This document shows positions 15,288-19,688 of a stretch of 19,688 nucleotides of DNA, one piece after another. The DNA is taken from contig JASBTC010000039.1 in NCBI GenBank assembly GCA_030148625.1, positions 1 to 19,688 on the forward strand. The letters are read 5' to 3'. The notes beneath the pieces are model-generated. The model saw only the letters and a program-made list of their open reading frames with translations. It ran no database searches and had not been told where the DNA came from. The position numbers and the translations under genes are program-made. The stretch is from Sphingobium sp. (GTDB taxonomy: Bacteria; Pseudomonadota; Alphaproteobacteria; Sphingomonadales; Sphingomonadaceae). Numbering within the stretch: position 1 is the stretch's first letter; each line of letters begins with the position of its first letter.

Positions 15288-16861
15288 GGCTGGACGGTCT
15301 CCGTGGAAGCCGGCGGCGCAGCGACGCCGTCCGGCAGGATATGCAATTGATCGAGCAGCGCGGCGCACATGACTTCGAGCGCCGCCTGCCCGCGTCCGAT
15401 CGCGAAGACATAGCGATCGGGCCTGACCAGCGCCCAGCCCGCCCCGCGCGCGCCGAGCCAGTCGGCGATGCCTGCATCCGGCACCGAGCATATCTGCCCG
15501 TCTATGGCACGCCAGCGCGGATCGCCGATCGTCAGGCCGGCCGTATCCGCTGCGACCAGCGCGAAACGTCCGTCGAGCAGTCGATCGAAATGGCGGCGGC
15601 CATCGGGCGTGTCGACGACGAATTCGGGCAGGCGCATGCCGCCGCTCGGTGGATCGACCACGCCCGAGCGGATCGGCGGCACGATATCGGTCATCGCGAC
15701 CGTTCCGTTGCGGTTGCGCTCCATCTGGCGGAACATGGCGTCGCGCCGGGCGGCTTCGTCGGGGTCGCGAGTGCAGACCGCCGCCCCGGCTGCGACCGAG
15801 GCGGAGACGATCGCGCGGACATGCGGTTCGCGCTCCGCCTGATAGCTGTCGAGCAGCGTGTCGCCTGCCCCGCCGCGCAATACCAGCGACAGCCGCCAGA
15901 TGAGTTGCGCCGCATCGCGGATGCCATGGCACATGCCCTGCCCGTAGAAAGGCGGCGTCTGGTGCGCGGCATCGCCCAGCAGGAAGACATTGCCGATCCG
16001 CCACTGCGCGGCGAGCAATGCGCGAAAGCGATAGATCGCGGCGCGGACGATCTCGACCTGGTCAGGATCGATCCAGTCGCCGATACGATCGCGCAGCCAG
16101 GCATCGGCCACGACCTGATCGTCGCTCTCACCGGCCAGCAGCATATATTCCCAGCGGCGATGGCGTCCCGCGCCGGGGATCAGCGTCGCGGGCCGTGCCG
16201 GATCGCAGACCATCAGCGAGAAGCGGCCGTCGCGCACCTCGGGCGGGATGCCATGACTTTCCGGCCAGCGCATCGGCCCGTCGACCAAAGTATCGACGAC
16301 CAGCCAGCGTTCCTCGAAGCCGATATCGTCGAGCGGAACGCCCAGGCTCTTGCGCACGATGCTGCTTGCGCCATCGCACGCAAGGATGATGCGGGCGGAC
16401 ACCACGACTTGCTTTCCATCCGCATCGCGCGCGCGGATCGTGCCGTCCTCGATCCCCAGCACGTCATGACCGGTGCGCACATCGACATGCGCGAAGCGTT
16501 CCAGCCCCTCGCGCAGCAATGCTTCCAGTTGCGGCTGGTAAAAGAGGTTGCTGGGATGCCAGGCGAGCGGATCGGCCCGCAGCGGCGCACGGAAGGTACG
16601 GATCGGCTGGAGATCCGACCCCAGATAGACCGAACCGCCCAGCGGCCTGGTCACTTCGGCGATCCGCTCCGCCAGCCCGATCGCGGCGAAGATGCGCATG
16701 ATCTCGGCATCGAAGACGATCGCGCGCGGCTGGCGATAGGGTGCGTCGCCGCGTTCCAGCACGAGCGTGCGCAGCCCCGCCATCCCCGCGAGATTGGCGG
16801 CTGCGGCCCCCACCGGCCCCATGCCGATGATTGCGATATCGTACCCGTCGAAACTCGTCAT
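15284..16861 (-). CDS. FAD-dependent aromatic monooxygenase (MhpA/PheA-type hydroxylase)
   Basis: A 525-residue class A flavoprotein hydroxylase. The Rossmann GxGxxG is IIGMGPVG (11-18). The DG motif is ACDGASS (161-167). The FAD/ribityl-binding GD motif is LGDAAHQTPPFYGQGM (295-310), of the HQTPPF(x)GQGM form seen in 3-(3-hydroxyphenyl)propionate hydroxylase-like (MhpA) enzymes. RQPRAIVFDAEIMRIF (43-58) is also typical of that group. A C-terminal thioredoxin-like domain follows from about 400. It would insert a hydroxyl next to an existing phenol group using NAD(P)H and O2, preparing the ring for cleavage. It is the first enzyme of the operon, 115 bp after the LysR gene, with AAGGG just before its ATG. 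The exact phenolic substrate cannot be read from sequence. Confidence 0.92.
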   Translation of the reverse strand: MTSFDGYDIAIIGMGPVGAAAANLAGMAGLRTLVLERGDAPYRQPRAIVFDAEIMRIFAAIGLAERIAEVTRPLGGSVYLGSDLQPIRTFRAPLRADPLAWHPSNLFYQPQLEALLREGLERFAHVDVRTGHDVLGIEDGTIRARDADGKQVVVSARIILACDGASSIVRKSLGVPLDDIGFEERWLVVDTLVDGPMRWPESHGIPPEVRDGRFSLMVCDPARPATLIPGAGRHRRWEYMLLAGESDDQVVADAWLRDRIGDWIDPDQVEIVRAAIYRFRALLAAQWRIGNVFLLGDAAHQTPPFYGQGMCHGIRDAAQLIWRLSLVLRGGAGDTLLDSYQAEREPHVRAIVSASVAAGAAVCTRDPDEAARRDAMFRQMERNRNGTVAMTDIVPPIRSGVVDPPSGGMRLPEFVVDTPDGRRHFDRLLDGRFALVAADTAGLTIGDPRWRAIDGQICSVPDAGIADWLGARGAGWALVRPDRYVFAIGRGQAALEVMCAALLDQLHILPDGVAAPPASTETVQP

Positions 16862-16917
16862 GCCCTTCGATCAGCCCCTGCCGCATCGCCCCGATCGGCA
16901 ATGCTGTTTCGGCGAGG

Positions 16918-16945
16918 GCTATCGACGCATGACTTAATGGACAAA
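16918..16945 (-). promoter_or_regulatory. Possible promoter of the aromatic hydroxylase operon
   Basis: On the minus strand, TTTGTC (16945-16940) and GATAGC (16923-16918) stand 16 bases apart as loose -35 and -10 boxes. Transcription would start near 16911, which would put the 19-bp LysR-box candidate (16964-16982) centred at about -62, the usual activator position. The boxes match the consensus poorly. Confidence 0.25.
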
Positions 16946-16963
16946 GACCGTTGAGGCCGATTT

Positions 16964-16982
16964 CGATAACTTGAGATTATCG
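16964..16982. promoter_or_regulatory. LysR-box candidate A (T-N11-A dyad) before the hydroxylase operon
   Basis: CGATAACTTGAGATTATCG is a perfect 6-bp dyad (CGATAA / TTATCG) around a 7-base centre and contains T-N11-A (16967 to 16979), the LysR-type binding pattern. It covers the stop codon of the LysR gene (TTA at 16977-16979) and lies 103-121 bp upstream of the hydroxylase ATG. It matches the element at 17958-17976 at 14 of 19 bases. The stem is short and AT-rich with no T-run, so a terminator is unlikely. Confidence 0.55.
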
Positions 16983-17891
16983 ATCAGACGAAACCGCCCC
17001 GGGAAGCGCGGTACAGGCGTCGCGGATCAACTGCATGACCGCGCGTGCGCCGGGCAGCAGCGAGCTGTGCTGGCGATAAGCGAGACCGACCTGTTCGGGG
17101 GGAAAGGCGAAATCGACCTCGAGCGCGACGAGATTGGTCGGGCGGGTGCTGAGCAAGGTGGAGGGCACGACGGTGATCAGATCGGTATTCTGCACCACCG
17201 AATCGAACAGGATCACGGTGCTCACGTCGATCGCACTCTGTGGTGGCGGCACCCCGGCATCGAGGAAGGCGCGATTGATGATCTCGCGATGCGACGGCGG
17301 ATAGTCGGGAATGAGCCACGGAAACCCGGCAAGATCGGCCAGCGACAGATCCTTGCGGCCCACCAGCGGATGACCGGACCGGGTCGCGACGCGCGGCCCG
17401 GTCTGGACCAGAGGCTCGAAAGCGAGGCCGAGCGGATCGTTGTTCGCCGGCAGCAGCAGCAGCGCGGTGTCGAGCTCGCCGTCGAGCAGTGCCGCAGTCA
17501 GTTCTGCCGAAAAGGCGATCTTGAGCTTCAGTCGCAGGCCCGGCAGCGTCTCCATGACGATACGGGCGACGTCGGCCATCACAGCGCTCATCGTCGGGAT
17601 CACGCCGATCACGATCGTGCCGCGAGTCAGGCCGCGCATCGCGTCGATTTCCGCCACGGCGCGCCGCACCTCGCTGTCGATCAGCTTGGCATAGCGGAAC
17701 AGCGTCTCGCCGAAGCGTGTCGGCTCGACGCCGCGGGGCCGCCGATCGAGCAATGGCACGCCCAGTTGCGCCTCAAGGCTATGGATCGCCTTGCTCAGCG
17801 CGGGCTGCGACACATGCACGGCTTCGGCGGCGGCATGCATCGTCTTGTTCTCGACGCAGGCCATGAAATAGCGCAGCAATCTCAGGTCCAT
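16977..17891 (-). CDS. LysR-family transcriptional regulator (aromatic operon/TonB receptor side)
   Basis: A 304-residue LysR-type regulator. The helix-turn-helix is canonical (MDLRLLRYFMACVENKTMHA, then EAVHVSQPALSKAIHSLEAQLGVPLLDR, residues 1-50), followed by a linker helix and an effector-binding domain (TIVIGVIPTMSAVMADVAR onward). The ATG at 17891 is preceded by GGAGG with a 5-base spacer. It lies divergent to the TonB receptor gene and upstream of the aromatic operon in the same direction, separated by 115 bp. Two related T-N11-A dyads lie in exactly these two control regions. It is therefore the likely sensor of the aromatic substrate or a pathway intermediate, controlling both uptake and degradation; this is inference. 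Confidence 0.92.
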   Translation of the reverse strand: MDLRLLRYFMACVENKTMHAAAEAVHVSQPALSKAIHSLEAQLGVPLLDRRPRGVEPTRFGETLFRYAKLIDSEVRRAVAEIDAMRGLTRGTIVIGVIPTMSAVMADVARIVMETLPGLRLKLKIAFSAELTAALLDGELDTALLLLPANNDPLGLAFEPLVQTGPRVATRSGHPLVGRKDLSLADLAGFPWLIPDYPPSHREIINRAFLDAGVPPPQSAIDVSTVILFDSVVQNTDLITVVPSTLLSTRPTNLVALEVDFAFPPEQVGLAYRQHSSLLPGARAVMQLIRDACTALPGAVSSDR

Positions 17892-17957
17892 TCATTCCTC
17901 CGAGCCCCGATATCAGGTCAATGAATAATGAGAGGAAGTGGAGCCTTCGGCAACCAG

Positions 17958-17976
17958 CGATAACCTCAGCCTATTG
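17958..17976. promoter_or_regulatory. LysR-box candidate B in the LysR/TonB receptor divergent region
   Basis: CGATAACCTCAGCCTATTG shares its first seven bases, its T-N11-A spacing (17961 to 17973) and 14 of 19 positions overall with the dyad at 16964-16982. The right half is degenerate (CTATTG against TTATCG). It lies 67-85 bp upstream of the LysR start and 82-100 bp upstream of the TonB receptor start, where a LysR protein would be expected to bind to control itself and the divergent gene. Confidence 0.5.
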
Positions 17977-18057
17977 CTCCGCGCGCAAGTTTCACTTTTG
18001 CCCACCCCCGCCCCTGTCCAAAAGCACGATCAAATAAAGCGACACATGGAGGGGAAG

Positions 18058-19688
18058 ATGGCACTTCAAGTCACGACGACGCGCAGCCGGATGATCGGCG
18101 CCGCGTCGGCATTGGCGATAGGATTTGCGGCCGCGCCGGCGCTGGCGCAGGACCGGCCGGCCGACGAAAGCGCGCCGCGCGAAGCCGAGATCGTCGTGAC
18201 CGCCCAGAAGCGCTCCGAACGGCTTCAGGACGTTCCGATCTCGATCACCGTGGTCAATCCCGAACTGCTCGAAAGCACCAATGCGCGCAATTTCGCCGAG
18301 CTTCAGGGCGTGGTGCCGGGCGTCTTCTTCCACGGCAATTCGGGCGGCGGCCGCACCTATATCACGCTGCGCGGCGCGACCGGCCTGGCGCTCAACACCG
18401 GCGACGAACCGGTCGCGGTCTATGTCGACGACATCTATATCGCGCGCGGCGTCACCGTCGGCATGTCCGACCTGCTCGACCTTGGCGGCATCGAGATCGT
18501 GCGCGGACCGCAGGGCACGCTGCAGGGCCGCAACGCGACCGCGGGCGCGATCCTGATCCGCAGCGCCGATCCGACCGACGCGCTCAGCGGCTATGTCAAC
18601 GCCAGCATCGCCGATCCCCTGGAATTCCGGGCGCAGGGTGCTGTCTCGGGTTCGCTCGGCAACGGCCTCGCCGCGCGTTTCGCCGCCGGCTATGTCAACG
18701 ACCGGGGCTGGGCCTATAATCCCGTCACCGACAAGCATATCGGCGGCGCGGAAAGCGTCCAGTCGCGCCTCGTGCTCACCTATGAATCCGGCGATTTCGA
18801 CGCCCGCATCGTCGGCGATTACAGCTGGACCAACAACCAGCCCGCGATCTTCCGCTACGCCAACACCAATTTCAGCACCTTGCCGACGGGCGCGCTGGTC
18901 CCGGCAGGCACCGCCACGCCGAACGCGCCGCTGCTGCCCGCCGATCGCAAGGAGATCTTCAAGGACGATATCATCGCGCTCGATCCCGGCACCGATACGA
19001 CGGTGCGCACCGGCGGCTTCGCGGCGAAGCTGCAATATTCGTTCGGCGGCGTGGACCTCGTCTCGGTCACCGGCTGGCGGCGCGCGCTGGTCGAGGGAAC
19101 CAACGATTCCGACGGCCTCGCCACCGCGCGCATGGGGTACAACCACAATGACGCCCGCAGCAGCCAGTTCAGCCAGGAACTCCGCCTGCAATCGTCGGGC
19201 AACCGGCGCTTCTCATGGATTCTCGGGGCCTATTTCTTCGACGAGAATCAGTTTTACGACGACGATATCTACAATCTGCGCTTCTCGCTGCCGACCAACA
19301 CCGTCACCAAATATCGCGGCGATCTCGACACCACATCCTATGCCGCCTTTGCCGACGCCACCTTCCGCGTGACCGAGCAACTCTCGATCATCGGCGGCAT
19401 CCGCTACACGCACGACAAGAAGACGCTCGATGCGATCATCCAGCCGACCAATCTCGACACCAAGGTGACGACCACGACGATCTATGCGCCGCCCAGCGAG
19501 ACGTGGACCGACACATCCTATCGCGCGAAGCTCGTGTACCAGCCCTCGCGCGACCTGATGTTCTTCGCCGGCTATGGCCGTGGCTTCCGCGCCGGCGGCT
19601 ACAACCCGTTCGCGGTGCAGCCGTCCTACCAACCGGAAGTCAACAAGAGCTGGGAGGTGGGCGCCAAGGGCAGCCTGCTGGACCGGGC
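18058..19688 (+). CDS. TonB-dependent outer-membrane receptor, 3' end outside the window
   Basis: The frame runs open from ATG 18058 to the end of the window (543 residues, C-terminal barrel strands missing). The signal peptide ends at APALA (cleavage near residue 30). Then come a TonB box in EIVVTAQKR (44-52) and a plug domain with PISITVV, VYVDDIYIARG and IEIVRGPQGTLQGRNATAGAI. The rest alternates in beta-strands (for example LFFAGYGRGFRAGGYNPF-like strands near the window end). No N-terminal STN signalling domain is present, so it is a transporter rather than a transducer. GGAGGGGAAG precedes the chosen ATG; an in-frame ATG at 18046 would place that site inside the gene. It is divergent from the LysR gene and probably imports the substrate of the aromatic operon. 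Confidence 0.93.
   Translation, partial: MALQVTTTRSRMIGAASALAIGFAAAPALAQDRPADESAPREAEIVVTAQKRSERLQDVPISITVVNPELLESTNARNFAELQGVVPGVFFHGNSGGGRTYITLRGATGLALNTGDEPVAVYVDDIYIARGVTVGMSDLLDLGGIEIVRGPQGTLQGRNATAGAILIRSADPTDALSGYVNASIADPLEFRAQGAVSGSLGNGLAARFAAGYVNDRGWAYNPVTDKHIGGAESVQSRLVLTYESGDFDARIVGDYSWTNNQPAIFRYANTNFSTLPTGALVPAGTATPNAPLLPADRKEIFKDDIIALDPGTDTTVRTGGFAAKLQYSFGGVDLVSVTGWRRALVEGTNDSDGLATARMGYNHNDARSSQFSQELRLQSSGNRRFSWILGAYFFDENQFYDDDIYNLRFSLPTNTVTKYRGDLDTTSYAAFADATFRVTEQLSIIGGIRYTHDKKTLDAIIQPTNLDTKVTTTTIYAPPSETWTDTSYRAKLVYQPSRDLMFFAGYGRGFRAGGYNPFAVQPSYQPEVNKSWEVGAKGSLLDR

Noticed and set aside
15341..16954. Long open frame (537 codons) on the plus strand
   Set aside because: Antisense shadow of the FAD hydroxylase; no motif.
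17992..19191. Long open frame (399 codons) on the minus strand
   Set aside because: It is fully antisense to the TonB receptor, its translation is arginine/aspartate-rich low-complexity with no domain, and the plus-strand frame has a signal peptide, TonB box and plug motifs.

Overview
The window comes from a GC-rich alphaproteobacterium, most likely a sphingomonad. The basis is the high-GC coding bias, the style of the TonB-dependent receptor (signal peptide ending in ALA, then a TonB box EIVVTAQKR, then a plug of the sphingomonad oligomer-uptake type), and dense clusters of catabolic genes under LysR and MalT-type LuxR regulators. No rRNA, tRNA, CRISPR array, insertion sequence or phage gene is visible. 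No gap between genes exceeds about 170 bp.

Region 1 (1-3081, + strand): the C-terminal end of a probable NCS1 (cytosine/hydantoin-type) permease, a DUF917 (S-methyl-thiohydantoin desulfurase-like) protein and an S9-family serine peptidase, joined by short overlaps. Region 2 (3054-9976, - strand): racemase, short-chain dehydrogenase (SDR), hydantoinase/oxoprolinase (HyuA-like), a second DUF917 paralogue and a MalT-type LuxR regulator. The last three are joined by 8-base ATGNNTGA overlaps. A divergent LysR gene (10099-11019, +) sits beside the racemase. Regions 1 and 2 together look like a catabolic island for a hydantoin-like or other cyclic amide compound: import, racemisation, oxidation/reduction and ATP-dependent ring opening. 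It lacks the classical HyuB subunit, dihydropyrimidinase and carbamoylase.

Region 3 (11059-17891, - strand): LysR, FAD-dependent aromatic hydroxylase, VOC/extradiol-like protein, FAH-family hydrolase, a tandem-fused double SnoaL protein, a metal-dependent cyclase-family hydrolase and a second FAH-family protein. Most junctions are 4-base NTGA overlaps, so the six enzymes are one translationally coupled operon. The likely logic is hydroxylation of an aromatic ring, oxygenolytic cleavage, then hydrolysis of the products. Region 4 (18058-19688, +): a divergent TonB-dependent receptor that runs off the window and probably imports the substrate.

Two regulatory patterns stand out. First, a 33-bp near-identical direct repeat (31 of 33 positions) lies upstream of the SDR operon and again between the racemase and its divergent LysR gene, so it brackets the racemase gene. 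Second, a 19-bp T-N11-A dyad of LysR-box form occurs in front of the aromatic hydroxylase operon, and a diverged copy (14 of 19 positions) lies between the second LysR gene and the TonB receptor. Each pair suggests a small LysR regulon visible within this window.
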